Positions 1 to 7,139 of a DNA stretch of 13,777 bases are shown in pieces. The number at the start of each line of letters is the position of its first letter. The stretch's first letter is position 1. The position numbers were made by a program, and so were the translations under genes. Source of the DNA: Bacillota bacterium (GTDB lineage Bacteria; Bacillota_A; Clostridia; Clostridiales; Clostridiaceae); contig JAKBFR010000057.1 in assembly GCA_021837545.1 (NCBI GenBank), forward strand, positions 1 through 13,777, read 5' to 3'. The notes beneath the pieces are model-generated. The model ran no database searches, was not told the DNA's origin, and saw nothing but the letters and a program-made list of their open reading frames with translations.

Positions 1-27
1 TGTTGCTTTTCTCATTATATTCCTTGC

Positions 28-681
28 TTAAAGAAGAATATTTAATAATTCTTTAATATTACTTGCTATGTATTCTGCTCTCGCCTGTGTTAATTCTATT
101 ACATCTCCAAAGCCATATAGAACTCCTATTGATTTAATACCATTCCCCTTTGCTCCAATGATGTCATGTTCCCTATCTCCTATCATAATAACCTTTGATA
201 AGTCAGAAATTTTAGCACCTTCTAATGCATACTTTATAACATCACCTTTTTTAACTCGTGTTTCTTCAAAGTCAGATCCAGCTACAAAAGTAAAATACTT
301 ATCTATCTTAAAGTACTTTAGAATTTCTTTAGCATATACCTCTGGTTTTGATGTAGCTAGTATAATTTTCTTACCATTTTTCTTAAGGGTATCCAAAAGT
401 TCTATTATTCCATCATATAAATTATTTTCATAAATGCCTTTATGCGCATAATATTCTCTGTATTTCACTAATGCAAGATTTGCTTTCTCTTCATCAAACT
501 TATAATATTCTTTAAAAGATTCTTTTAAAGGTGGTCCAATAAATTTACGTAACTCCTCTAGATTATCAACTGAAATATCAAAAAATTTCAAAGCATACTG
601 AACGGATTTAGTTATCCCCTCACCAGAATCAGTAATCGTTCCATCTAAGTCAAATAATATGTATTCAAAATTGTTATTCAA
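28..681 (-). CDS. HAD-superfamily hydrolase, phosphoglycolate phosphatase / 5'-nucleotidase-like
   Basis: Predicted soluble phosphatase of 217 residues, the usual size for HAD subfamily IA. Motif I is DLDGT at residues 11-15 (nucleophile Asp11, acid/base Asp13). Motif II is the ATS at 109-111, motif III a Lys near 144-145, and motif IV GDREHD at 168-173 (Mg-binding Asp169 and Asp173). A helical C1 cap fills roughly residues 18-95. The family hydrolyses small phosphate monoesters such as phosphoglycolate or nucleotides; the substrate cannot be read from sequence. The start is TTG at 679-681, chosen because an excellent AAGGAGGAA ribosome-binding site lies 7 nt upstream (689-697) and no ATG fits. 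It is divergent from the rubrerythrin gene, and its downstream context is outside the window. I am sure of the superfamily and unsure of the substrate. Confidence 0.9.
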   Translation of the reverse strand: MNNNFEYILFDLDGTITDSGEGITKSVQYALKFFDISVDNLEELRKFIGPPLKESFKEYYKFDEEKANLALVKYREYYAHKGIYENNLYDGIIELLDTLKKNGKKIILATSKPEVYAKEILKYFKIDKYFTFVAGSDFEETRVKKGDVIKYALEGAKISDLSKVIMIGDREHDIIGAKGNGIKSIGVLYGFGDVIELTQARAEYIASNIKELLNILL

Positions 682-723
682 GTAAAAATTCCTCCTTGTT
701 TCTACATGCTATATTATATATAA

Positions 724-732
724 ATTATAACA
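724..732 (-). promoter_or_regulatory. Extended -10 promoter for the HAD phosphatase
   Basis: The minus strand reads TGTTATAAT, a perfect TATAAT with the TGn extension, about 27 nt upstream of the ribosome-binding site. The -35 region is poor (TGTTCT-like at 16 nt), as extended -10 promoters tolerate. Inferred from consensus only. Confidence 0.45.
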
Positions 733-900
733 CATATATAAATTCAGAACATTTATTCATTCACTATAAAATGCGTGTTATTATTTTTTTTAATTAAAAG
801 TTAATATTTTTAATTTTAAAAGGTAATACTATTTATTAGGTTATATGATACCTATGAGATATCTTAACAAATACAATAATAGTTTATGGAGGAATTTTAA

Positions 901-1446
901 ATGAAGAGATTTATTTGTACTGTGTGTGGTTATATTCATGAAGGCGATACCCCACCTGATATTTGTCCTATTTGTAAAGTTGGGGCTGACAAATTTAAGG
1001 AAATGAAGGATGATTTGACTTTTGCTGATGAACATAGGATTGGAACTATAAATGGACTTAATGATGAGTTATTAGAAGGTTTAAGAGCTAATTTCATGGG
1101 TGAATGTACCGAAGTTGGAATGTATTTAGCAATGTCTCGTCAAGCTGATCGTGAAGGTTATCCTGAAGTAGCTGAAGCTTATAAGCGAATTGCTTTTGAA
1201 GAAGCTGAACATGCTTCTAAATTTGCTGAAATCTTAGGTGAAGTTGTAGCTGCTGATACTAAATCTAACTTAAGCGCTAGGGTTGAAGCTGAATATGGTG
1301 CATGTGAAGGTAAGAAAAAACTTGCAACATTAGCTAAACAAAACAATTTAGATGCCATTCATGATACCGTTCATGAAATGTGTAAAGATGAGGCTAGGCA
1401 TGGTAAAGCATTTAAAGGGTTATTAGATAGATACTTTAATAAATGA
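901..1446 (+). CDS. Reverse rubrerythrin (N-terminal rubredoxin, C-terminal diiron domain)
   Basis: Cytoplasmic non-haem iron protein of 181 residues that reduces hydrogen peroxide and oxygen in anaerobes. Electrons pass from NADH-linked rubredoxin-type carriers through the FeS4 centre to the diiron site. Domain order is reversed relative to classical rubrerythrin. The rubredoxin FeS4 comes first (C6-x2-C9 and C22-x2-C25), then a ferritin-like four-helix domain at about 50-178. Likely iron ligands are Glu68, Glu101/His104 (ExxH), Glu136 and Glu164/His167 (ExxH). The start is ATG with GGAGG at 888-892, 8 nt away. In clostridia such genes belong to the PerR peroxide-stress regulon, but I saw no convincing Per box upstream and the promoter is not obvious. 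The DUF1540 gene follows 84 nt later with no clear terminator between them, so they may be co-transcribed. Family assignment is firm. Confidence 0.95.
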   Translation: MKRFICTVCGYIHEGDTPPDICPICKVGADKFKEMKDDLTFADEHRIGTINGLNDELLEGLRANFMGECTEVGMYLAMSRQADREGYPEVAEAYKRIAFEEAEHASKFAEILGEVVAADTKSNLSARVEAEYGACEGKKKLATLAKQNNLDAIHDTVHEMCKDEARHGKAFKGLLDRYFNK

Positions 1447-1530
1447 TATAACTAAGATAAATTCCAAATAAAAATACTAAAACTTATTAAATAATTTATT
1501 ACTAAACTAAATTAAAAAGGAGTGTTTTTT

Positions 1531-1854
1531 GTGCAAAACATTAATTGTGATGTAAATAATTGTTCACATAATAAAAGTGGTGTTTGTTATTCAAATAGAG
1601 TTGACATTGGAGGCATCTCTGCAAACAGTGAACGTGGAACTTGCTGTGGTTCATTTTTAAACAAATCTTTATACAGTGCTTTAACAAATAATACAAATTC
1701 TACTACGCAGTGCGATTCTCTTATTTGTAAAGCTGAAAATTGTGCTTATAACTATAATAAGCTTTGTGATCTACAATCTATAAATGTAGCAGGCTCGAAA
1801 GCTCAAATATATGCTGAAACAGAGTGTGCTAGTTTTAATGCTAAATTATACTAA
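1531..1854 (+). CDS. Small cysteine-rich protein with two DUF1540 domains
   Basis: A 107-residue protein of unknown function built from two DUF1540-type units. Unit 1 has C6-x4-C11-x7-C19-x18-C38, followed by C39. Unit 2 has C66-x4-C71-x7-C79-x19-C99. C61 lies just before unit 2. The matched spacing indicates internal duplication, and four regularly spaced cysteines per unit suggest metal binding, probably zinc (inference). The start is GTG at 1531. The in-frame GTG at 1522 overlaps the AAGGAG ribosome-binding site (1517-1522) and so cannot be used; the chosen start lies 8 nt from that site. There is no signal peptide or membrane segment. It sits 84 nt downstream of reverse rubrerythrin on the same strand, so a role in the same stress response is possible but unproven. 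DUF1540 proteins are common in clostridia. Confidence 0.85.
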   Translation: MQNINCDVNNCSHNKSGVCYSNRVDIGGISANSERGTCCGSFLNKSLYSALTNNTNSTTQCDSLICKAENCAYNYNKLCDLQSINVAGSKAQIYAETECASFNAKLY

Positions 1855-1890
1855 TCAAACCTTTATGTATTAGCTAAAGCCAATCTTTTC

Positions 1891-1911
1891 AGGCGGAGTT
1901 TTTCTCCGCCT
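1891..1911 (+). terminator. GC-rich hairpin ending the rubrerythrin-DUF1540 unit
   Basis: A perfect 8-bp stem (AGGCGGAG paired with CTCCGCCT) with a TTTTT loop, 36 nt after the DUF1540 stop. It is strikingly GC-rich for this DNA. The run after it is only weakly T-rich on either strand, so it may work as a bidirectional barrier between converging units rather than a textbook terminator. Confidence 0.6.
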
Positions 1912-1931
1912 AAATCATCTTTAAATTTCTT

Positions 1932-2063
1932 TCATTTAGAAACACATTTGGAATCACTTTCAATAGTCCAATCATCATTCCATGGTGCAGAATTAAATCG
2001 ATCTACATAAATTTCAGTTATTTTTCTAATATGTTCCTTAGTTAATTCTTTCTGTCTAATCAT
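1932..2063 (-). pseudogene. Remnant of a GNAT-family acetyltransferase (N-terminus only)
   Basis: A 43-codon reading frame (ATG at 2061-2063, TGA at 1932-1934), starting 19 nt after the HD-gene stop. Its product contains EIYVDRFNSAPWNDDWT, closely resembling the N-terminal segment (about residues 15-35) of clostridial GNAT acetyltransferases, whose full length is about 150-170 residues. The acetyl-CoA-binding Q/RxxGxG/A region is absent. After the stop, the same frame reads straight into the hairpin at 1891-1911 without GNAT-like sequence. There is no good ribosome-binding site. The best reading is a gene truncated by deletion, formerly translated behind the HD gene; a short functional peptide is unlikely. 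The family call rests on recalled motif similarity, not a search. Confidence 0.55.
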
Positions 2064-2082
2064 TACTTCGCTCTCATTTTTC

Positions 2083-2574
2083 TTACAAATACAAATTTGT
2101 TAAAAACTCAATCCCTACTTTTGTTTTAAAATATTTTTCTTTAACACTTTCTATTTGCGAACTTTTAATTTCGTCTTCATAAATGTTAACTAAGAAATCT
2201 GCTTCTATTAATATTTGATAATCAATTTCATCAATTTTACTATATGTATGATGATGTCCAATTAAATAACATACTCTATTTATGAACTTTTCATCAAACT
2301 TAAATTTCAAAAGCATTTCTCTTGCAATTGGTGGCCCTTCAATTTCTTGATAATTTCCAGCACATGAATCATATTTTTCTTCACTAATCTTTATTCCTAT
2401 ATCATGCATTATAGCTGCTACTTCCAAAATATCTTGAGTTTCCTCATTTAACTTTTCTAGTTCACCTATTGATTTAGCAAAAGAAAATACCTTTAAAAAG
2501 TGGTTTACTCTTCTTGGATCTTTTGCATAATAGCTTATCATTTCATTTATTATAATACTTGTTTTATCTTTCAT
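2083..2574 (-). CDS. HD-domain metal-dependent phosphohydrolase
   Basis: A 163-residue single-domain HD protein. The metal ligands visible are His25, the His57-Asp58 doublet in AAIMHDIG, the GHHH run at 106-109, and Asp126, in the correct HD order. Such stand-alone HD proteins hydrolyse phosphate esters, often nucleotides, but the substrate here is unknown. There is no signal peptide or membrane segment. The start is ATG at 2572-2574. No clear Shine-Dalgarno lies in front of it, which is unusual in this window and suggests weak translation or a misjudged start; the next internal Met (residue 12) has none either. Overlapping palindromes 85-108 bp upstream (2659-2682) could be an operator. A truncated GNAT gene follows immediately. 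Confidence 0.85.
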   Translation of the reverse strand: MKDKTSIIINEMISYYAKDPRRVNHFLKVFSFAKSIGELEKLNEETQDILEVAAIMHDIGIKISEEKYDSCAGNYQEIEGPPIAREMLLKFKFDEKFINRVCYLIGHHHTYSKIDEIDYQILIEADFLVNIYEDEIKSSQIESVKEKYFKTKVGIEFLTNLYL

Positions 2575-2658
2575 AATTTCATGTTAGTGTGGATTATTCT
2601 ATATAATGAACTCCATCACTAAAGTACACCTTCTTTCTTTTAATATATATATTTATCA

Positions 2659-2682
2659 TACTAATTATTAGTATATACTAAT
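2659..2682. promoter_or_regulatory. Overlapping palindromes, candidate repressor operator
   Basis: Three copies of the half-site TACTAAT in alternating orientation: TACTAAT (2659-2665), ATTAGTA (2667-2673) and TACTAAT (2676-2682). They make two overlapping perfect palindromes, one with a 1-bp centre (2659-2673) and one of 16 bp (2667-2682). A TATGAT -10-like hexamer reads leftward from here on the minus strand towards the HD gene. The rest of 2575-2804 is AT-rich with no gene. Regulator unknown. Confidence 0.4.
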
Positions 2683-2804
2683 TTAATTATTTGCTTTAAC
2701 CTTTCTAGTTCTTATTAAATATTATCACTTATTTATAATATCCATATATATTTGCCATTAACTTTATCATATGTTTTTCAGACTAGATGTAACATGCGTT
2801 ACAT

Positions 2805-2857
2805 AAAAAAAACAAAGAGAATAAACTTTCATCCAAAAATAAAAGCTTATTCTCTCT
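2805..2857 (-). terminator. Terminator of the riboflavin operon
   Basis: On the minus strand a stem of about 13 bp (arms 2845-2857 and 2814-2826, with two G-U wobbles and an 18-nt loop) is followed by a run of eight U (2805-2812). It begins 44 nt after the ribH stop and closes the rib transcript. Confidence 0.85.
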
Positions 2858-2900
2858 TTATTATATATATTTAAATTCTAAATTACATTTATACTTTGTA

Positions 2901-3365
2901 TTACTTTATTGTGTTAAGTAAGTTAGCCATTTCAATAGCTGAAACTGCACATTCATATCCTTTATTTCCAGCTTTAGTTCCTGCTCTTTCAATTGCTTGT
3001 TCTATGGTATTTGTTGTAAGTATACCGAATAATACCGGCTTCTCACTTTCAAGAGAAACACTTGCAATTCCCTTTGATACTTCTGAACAAACTAAATCAT
3101 AATGTAAAGTAGATCCCTTTATTACTGCACCCAAACATATTACTCCATCATATTTAGAGCTTTTCGCCATTTTTTTAGCTATCAATGGAATTTCAAATGC
3201 ACCTGGTACCCATGCAATATCAATATCTTCTTCTTTTACTCCATGTCTTTTTAATCCATCTAATGCACCATCTAGAAGCTTACCACCTATGAATTCATTA
3301 AACCTTCCTATTACTATTCCAAACTTTAATCCTTCTGATATCAAATTTCCTTCAAATATATTCAT
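2901..3365 (-). CDS. ribH: 6,7-dimethyl-8-ribityllumazine synthase (RibH)
   Basis: Condenses 5-amino-6-ribitylamino-uracil with 3,4-dihydroxy-2-butanone 4-phosphate to give the lumazine precursor of riboflavin; family members assemble into 60-mer or pentameric shells. The 154 residues match the normal length. Visible signatures are the GRFNEF phosphate/pyrimidine pocket near residues 20-25, WVPGAFEIP near 52-60, [12 protein letters not shown] with the catalytic His, and the C-terminal GTKAGNKG segment. The start is ATG at 3363-3365. An in-frame ATG 15 nt upstream lies at the GGAGG ribosome-binding site itself (ATGGAGG), so it cannot be the start. It is the last gene of the operon, separated from ribBA by 189 nt that include a degenerate 7-nt repeat. 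Confidence 0.97.
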   Translation of the reverse strand: MNIFEGNLISEGLKFGIVIGRFNEFIGGKLLDGALDGLKRHGVKEEDIDIAWVPGAFEIPLIAKKMAKSSKYDGVICLGAVIKGSTLHYDLVCSEVSKGIASVSLESEKPVLFGILTTNTIEQAIERAGTKAGNKGYECAVSAIEMANLLNTIK

Positions 3366-3485
3366 TACTTTTTCCTCCATTATTTTAATTATTTTAATTA
3401 ATAGATAAACAACTTCTAAGTTCTACTTACACTTTAAATTTTATTGGTAATTCAAATTACTAATTGTAAATGCTTAATGTTCAGC

Positions 3486-3520
3486 AATTGATAATTGACA
3501 ATTGAATATTGATAATTAAT
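3486..3520. repeat. Degenerate tandem heptamer repeat between ribBA and ribH
   Basis: Five consecutive units: AATTGAT, AATTGAC, AATTGAAT, ATTGAT, AATTAAT. The period is 7 nt with 1-nt indels. It is non-coding and lies within the riboflavin operon transcript. The remainder of 3366-3554 is plain AT-rich DNA. Confidence 0.6.
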
Positions 3521-3554
3521 ACTTGAATCCTTAAATATAAGTAAATTTTCAGTT

Positions 3555-4754
3555 TTAGTTATCTATATCTAACAAATGATTCATTCTTTCCTTTTTAGTC
3601 TTTAAATAAAATTCATCACTTTTATTTGTTGCCATTTGTATTGGAACTCTTTCAACTACTTCAATATTATGTTTTTCAAGTCCCTCTATTTTTGCTGGAT
3701 TATTTGTAATTAATCTAATATTATTTATTCCCAAAACTTTAAGAATATCTGCACTTACTTTATAATCTCTCATATCAGCCTTAAATCCTAAGGCTAAATT
3801 TGCATCCACAGTATCTAGTCCTGTATCTTGAAGTTCATATGCTTTCAATTTATTTAAAAGACCTATTCCTCGTCCTTCTTGTCTCATATATAGTAGTATT
3901 CCACGGCCTTCCTTTTCTATCATTTCCATTGCCGATGCATATTGTTCACCACAATCACATTTTCTAGATCCTAAAGCATCTCCTGTTAAACATTCAGAAT
4001 GAACTCTTATAAGCATAGGCTCATGGGTTGTGATATCTCCTTTAACCAAAGCTAAATGACATTTTGATGTATTTTTCTCATTAAAAGCTAATACTTTAAA
4101 ATCTCCATACTTAGTTGGTAATTTAGCTTCAGCTTCTTTAGTTACACTTAAATGCGCTTCTTTCCTATACTTAATTAACTCTTCTATAGTCAAAATCTTC
4201 AAATTATGCTCTTTAGCAAATTTCATTAAATCATCGCGTCTTGCCATAGTTCCATCATCTTTTACTATTTCACATATAGCTGCTGCACCTTTAAAACCTG
4301 CAAGCTTTGCTAAATCTACTGCAGCTTCAGTATGACCAATTCTTTCTAAAACTCCATTTTTCTTAGCTATTAATGGAAATATATGTCCAGGTCTTCTAAA
4401 ATCAGTTTTTTCTGTTGAAGTTGCAAGCTTATTTATGGTATAAGCTCTTTCAAATGCTGATATTCCTGTTGTTGTATCTTCATGGTCTACCGCTACTGTA
4501 AATGCCGTTCCATGATTATCTGTATTATTTTCAACCATTGGATTCAATCCTAGTTTCACCGCAATTTCCTCTTCTACTGGTGCACAAACGAGCCCTCTTG
4601 CATACTTAATCATGAAATTAATATTTTCTCCAGTAGCCATTTCTGCTGGAATTACTAAATCGCCTTCATTTTCTCTGCCCTCGTCATCAACTACTATTAT
4701 CATTTTACCTTCTTTAATATCCTTTAAGCCTTCTTCTATACTATTAAATTTCAT
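3555..4754 (-). CDS. ribBA: Bifunctional DHBP synthase / GTP cyclohydrolase II (RibBA)
   Basis: Supplies both branches of riboflavin synthesis. The N-terminal half makes 3,4-dihydroxy-2-butanone 4-phosphate from ribulose 5-phosphate. The C-terminal half opens GTP to the diaminopyrimidine. The 399 residues are full length for the fusion. The DHBP-synthase domain (about 1-200) shows DDEGRENEGD at 23-32, RRPGHIFPL at 120-128 and GHTE at 140-143. The cyclohydrolase domain (about 205-399) shows the zinc cysteines C255, C266 and C268, the RQEGRGIG loop at 291-298, catalytic Arg329 in DMRDY, and TNNPAK at 350-355. The ATG start has AAGGGGA about 7 nt upstream. It lies 100 nt downstream of ribE with no promoter or terminator seen between them. 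Confidence 0.97.
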   Translation of the reverse strand: MKFNSIEEGLKDIKEGKMIIVVDDEGRENEGDLVIPAEMATGENINFMIKYARGLVCAPVEEEIAVKLGLNPMVENNTDNHGTAFTVAVDHEDTTTGISAFERAYTINKLATSTEKTDFRRPGHIFPLIAKKNGVLERIGHTEAAVDLAKLAGFKGAAAICEIVKDDGTMARRDDLMKFAKEHNLKILTIEELIKYRKEAHLSVTKEAEAKLPTKYGDFKVLAFNEKNTSKCHLALVKGDITTHEPMLIRVHSECLTGDALGSRKCDCGEQYASAMEMIEKEGRGILLYMRQEGRGIGLLNKLKAYELQDTGLDTVDANLALGFKADMRDYKVSADILKVLGINNIRLITNNPAKIEGLEKHNIEVVERVPIQMATNKSDEFYLKTKKERMNHLLDIDN

Positions 4755-4854
4755 CTTTTTATCCCCTTAATTTTTAATATTTATAATTCATTCGAAGTTT
4801 CTTATACTATCAGTACCTATGTAATTCAATTTCTTACTATTAAAAATGATTCAC

Positions 4855-5508
4855 TTAAAACCCATTATCTCTTAAGAACTCCATAGTTATATGACCTTTT
4901 CCCACTTCTTCTTTTTCATCTTTTGGCACAAATAATTTTTCTATATACTTTCCAACTAGATCACACTCTAAATTGACCTTAGAATTAACTTTTTTATTTA
5001 GAAGAATAGTATTTTCTAAAGTATGAGGTATAACCGAAACACTAAATACTTCATCATTAACATCAGCAACAGTTAAACTTACCCCATCTATCCCAATGGA
5101 ACCTTTATATATAATGTACTTTAAAACATCATTTGATGCAGATATGGTAAACCATGTTCCATCTTGTTCTCTTTTTATTGAGACTATTGTACCAACTCCA
5201 TCTATATGTCCACTTACAATATGTCCACCAAGTCTATCACTAAGTCTTAATGCTCTTTCAAGATTTAATTTATCACCAGCTTTCAAGCTTCCTAAATTAC
5301 TTTTAGCTAAAGTTTCTCCCATTACTTCTGCTTTAAATGAATGTGAATCTTTCTCTTTAACTGTCAGACAAACTCCATTGGTAGCTATACTGTCTCCTAT
5401 TTTAGTTTCTTCTAAAACTTTATTACATTTGATTTCCATTACTCCAAAACCATTACCTGTGCTAAATTCTTCTAATATTCCAACTTCTTCGATAATTCCA
5501 GTAAACAT
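4855..5508 (-). CDS. ribE: Riboflavin synthase, alpha subunit (RibE)
   Basis: Dismutates two molecules of 6,7-dimethyl-8-ribityllumazine into riboflavin and the RibD-derived pyrimidine. The 217 residues begin with the family-typical MFTGIIEE and consist of two homologous lumazine-binding barrels. Repeat 1 carries GDSIATNGVCLTV (38-50, with Cys47) and repeat 2 carries GSIGIDGVSLTV (136-147, with Ser144). GGHIVSGHIDGVG (94-106) joins the halves, and Asp183 matches the conserved acidic residue near the C-terminus. The ATG start is preceded by AAGGAG at a 5-6 nt spacing. It follows ribD by 58 nt with no terminator. In B. subtilis nomenclature this is ribE; E. coli calls the same enzyme RibC/RibE. 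Confidence 0.96.
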   Translation of the reverse strand: MFTGIIEEVGILEEFSTGNGFGVMEIKCNKVLEETKIGDSIATNGVCLTVKEKDSHSFKAEVMGETLAKSNLGSLKAGDKLNLERALRLSDRLGGHIVSGHIDGVGTIVSIKREQDGTWFTISASNDVLKYIIYKGSIGIDGVSLTVADVNDEVFSVSVIPHTLENTILLNKKVNSKVNLECDLVGKYIEKLFVPKDEKEEVGKGHITMEFLRDNGF

Positions 5509-5566
5509 TTTTTCTCCTTCTTCAAAAAATTATTTTTTATATTTTAATCTATTGTTTTATCTAAAA

Positions 5567-6649
5567 TCATTCTATATACCCTTCCACTACTAAATCGCCC
5601 CCAATTTTTCTATAACTAATATTCTTTAAGTTAACTGACTGATCTAATGTTGAAAATCCTCTTCCTGCTATACTACTTTTACTGTTTTCTCCACCTAATA
5701 TTTTTGGAGCTATATAAAAAATTACTTTATCTACTATATTTTCTTCTAATGCAGAAAAATTTAATGTTCCGCCACCTTCAATCAGTATGGAATCTATACC
5801 CTCTTGACCAATCTTCTTTACAAGTTCCTTTAAATTTACTCTGTTATCTTTTTCAGAGACTTCTATAACCTTGACACCTAAATCTCTTAGAGCTTTTTTC
5901 TTGTTTCCATCTGAGCTTAATGTAGTTGCAACAATAGTTTGTTTATCATTATTTTTAACAACTTTTGAATCTAAAGGAATTCTAAGATTAGTATCTACAA
6001 CAATTCTTATTAAATTTTTGTCATTATTAATTCTGCATGTAAGCTCTGGGTCATCAGTAATAACTGTATTTACTCCTACCATAATTGAATTCAATCTATT
6101 TCTTAATTTTTGTGAGTCCTCTCTAGATTCTTTAGAAGTAATCCATTTAGATTCTCCACTATAAGTTGCTATTTTTCCATCAAGAGACATGCCACTTTTT
6201 AAAATCACAAACGGCATTTTTGATGTAATATATTTTATAAATATCTCATTCATCTTTTTACATTCTTCTTCTTTAACACCAATGACAACTTCAATGCCAT
6301 GTTTTTTTAATTTCTCAATACTTTTCCCTGCAACTTTTTCATTGGGATCTAACATTCCTATTACAACCTTTTTGAATTTCTTTTCAATTATTAAATCTAC
6401 ACACGGAGGTGTTTTCCCATAATGAGCGCAAGGTTCTAAAGTAACATATATTGTACTTCCTTCTACTGATTTAATTGCATTTTTTACTGCATTTCTCTCT
6501 GCATGCGCTTCTCCATAACATTCATGATACCCTTCTCCTATTATTTCACCATCTTTAACTATAACAGCTCCTACTAATGGATTAGGGTTTACTTTTCCTA
6601 TTCCCTTTTTAGCTAATTCTAGGGCTTTATCCATATATTTTTCATCCAA
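5567..6649 (-). CDS. ribD: Bifunctional pyrimidine deaminase / 5-amino-6-(5-phosphoribosylamino)uracil reductase (RibD)
   Basis: Performs the second and third steps of the GTP branch: zinc-dependent deamination, then NADPH reduction of the ribosyl side chain. The 360 residues are full length. The deaminase domain (about 1-145) has zinc ligands His49, Cys74 and Cys83, with catalytic Glu51 in HAERNA and PCAHYGKTPPC at 73-83. The reductase domain (about 146-360) shows DDPELTCR (199-206), EGGGTLN (291-297) and APKILGG (314-320). The start is taken as TTG at 6647-6649. The frame is closed by a stop 4-6 nt upstream, a GGGAG site lies 10 nt away, and the resulting MDEKYMDKALELA matches the conserved RibD N-terminus. 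The in-frame ATG five codons later lacks a ribosome-binding site. It is the first gene of the operon, behind a leader of about 450 nt. Confidence 0.96.
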   Translation of the reverse strand: MDEKYMDKALELAKKGIGKVNPNPLVGAVIVKDGEIIGEGYHECYGEAHAERNAVKNAIKSVEGSTIYVTLEPCAHYGKTPPCVDLIIEKKFKKVVIGMLDPNEKVAGKSIEKLKKHGIEVVIGVKEEECKKMNEIFIKYITSKMPFVILKSGMSLDGKIATYSGESKWITSKESREDSQKLRNRLNSIMVGVNTVITDDPELTCRINNDKNLIRIVVDTNLRIPLDSKVVKNNDKQTIVATTLSSDGNKKKALRDLGVKVIEVSEKDNRVNLKELVKKIGQEGIDSILIEGGGTLNFSALEENIVDKVIFYIAPKILGGENSKSSIAGRGFSTLDQSVNLKNISYRKIGGDLVVEGYIE

Positions 6650-6703
6650 GAATTATCATCTCCCTTTATATATATTTTACCCATTATAAATTTCTAAATT
6701 CAA

Positions 6704-6738
6704 AAAGACTCTGAAGTTTGAAAATCTTCAGAGTCTTT
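6704..6738 (-). terminator. Second terminator-like hairpin in the rib leader
   Basis: A perfect 13-bp stem (6704-6716 with 6726-6738) and 9-nt loop. Read on the minus strand it ends in UCUUUUUG, so it looks like an intrinsic terminator. It lies between the riboswitch attenuator and ribD, 55 nt before the ribD start. Its 5' arm contains TCTGAAGA (6725-6732), complementary (one G-U) to 7079-7086 at the 5' edge of the FMN aptamer. It could be a second FMN-controlled attenuator, or a constitutive partial block. Confidence 0.6.
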
Positions 6739-6890
6739 ATTATAATCGTAATTATTCATTTTATTTATAATTAAAATTTCAAAATAATTTGTTTTAATGT
6801 TGATTGTCATATAAAAATAAATAAATTTCTGTTTGTTTTATATAATTTTTTAACTATATACTTTAATTTATTATTTTTTTAAATCAAAAA

Positions 6891-6917
6891 GCCCTGAATT
6901 TTTTTAAAATTCAGGGC
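6891..6917 (-). terminator. FMN-riboswitch attenuator (intrinsic terminator)
   Basis: The stem starts GCCCTGAA on the minus strand and has 11-12 bp with a 3-5 nt loop, followed by UUUUUGAUUU. The 5' arm (6910-6917) is complementary over 8 bp, with one G-U, to 7077-7084, which includes the 5' strand of aptamer helix P1. Without FMN that pairing makes an antiterminator; with FMN, P1 forms and the terminator folds. This agrees with the established Firmicute rib mechanism. Confidence 0.85.
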
Positions 6918-6981
6918 ACAATTACAAATTAATAGAATAATTTAAAATTTTAATTTTAAATATAATTTATATTAATTACTA

Positions 6982-7086
6982 TCTTCTTCCATCCAGACTA
7001 TACTGTCGGCTTCGGAATTTAACCGAATCTGCTATTTAAGCTTGCGGGCTTTACCGCCGATAGGGAATTTCACCCAACCCTGAAGA
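6982..7086 (-). promoter_or_regulatory. FMN riboswitch (RFN element)
   Basis: A 105-nt aptamer on the minus strand controlling ribD-ribE-ribBA-ribH. Conserved blocks in order are TCTTCAGGG (P1 5' strand, 7078-7086), GGGTGAAATTCCC (7063-7075), TCGGCGGTAA, GCCGACAGT (7002-7010), AGTCTGGATGG (6989-6999), and the closing GAAGA (6982-6986) that pairs with 7082-7086. All RFN consensus blocks are present and the variable stem is short. Binding of FMN stabilises P1 and drives termination at 6891-6917, giving feedback repression of riboflavin synthesis. Confidence 0.97.
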
Positions 7087-7107
7087 CACTTTATTAAATT
7101 TAACACC

Positions 7108-7136
7108 ATATTATCACAAAATTATACTAGTGTAAA
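7108..7136 (-). promoter_or_regulatory. Sigma-A-type promoter of the riboflavin operon
   Basis: TTTACA (7131-7136), a 17-bp spacer, then TAATAT (7108-7113) on the minus strand. Transcription would start near 7101-7102, about 15 nt before the aptamer. The -35 box lies only 4 bp beyond the stop codon of the upstream TPR gene, and no terminator separates them, so read-through from that gene could also enter the riboswitch. Confidence 0.7.
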
Positions 7137-7139
7137 GTT

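Noticed and set aside
793..805. Inverted repeat ATTAA-AAG-TTAAT upstream of reverse rubrerythrin, considered as a PerR box.
   Set aside because: It does not fit the 15-bp TTATAATnATTATAA pattern, and arms of this kind are frequent by chance in such AT-rich DNA.
5096..6422. Several plus-strand reading frames opposite ribE and ribD (for example 5096-5593 and 5871-6164), and similar ones opposite ribH, the TPR gene and the HAD gene.
   Set aside because: They are antisense shadows of well-identified genes, lack ribosome-binding sites, and encode no recognisable domains.
6700..6810. A 36-codon minus-strand reading frame in the rib leader (ATG at 6808-6810) that could be a leader peptide.
   Set aside because: There is no ribosome-binding site, the composition is the Asn/Ile/Lys expected of AT-rich DNA, and its end is simply the second hairpin read as codons.
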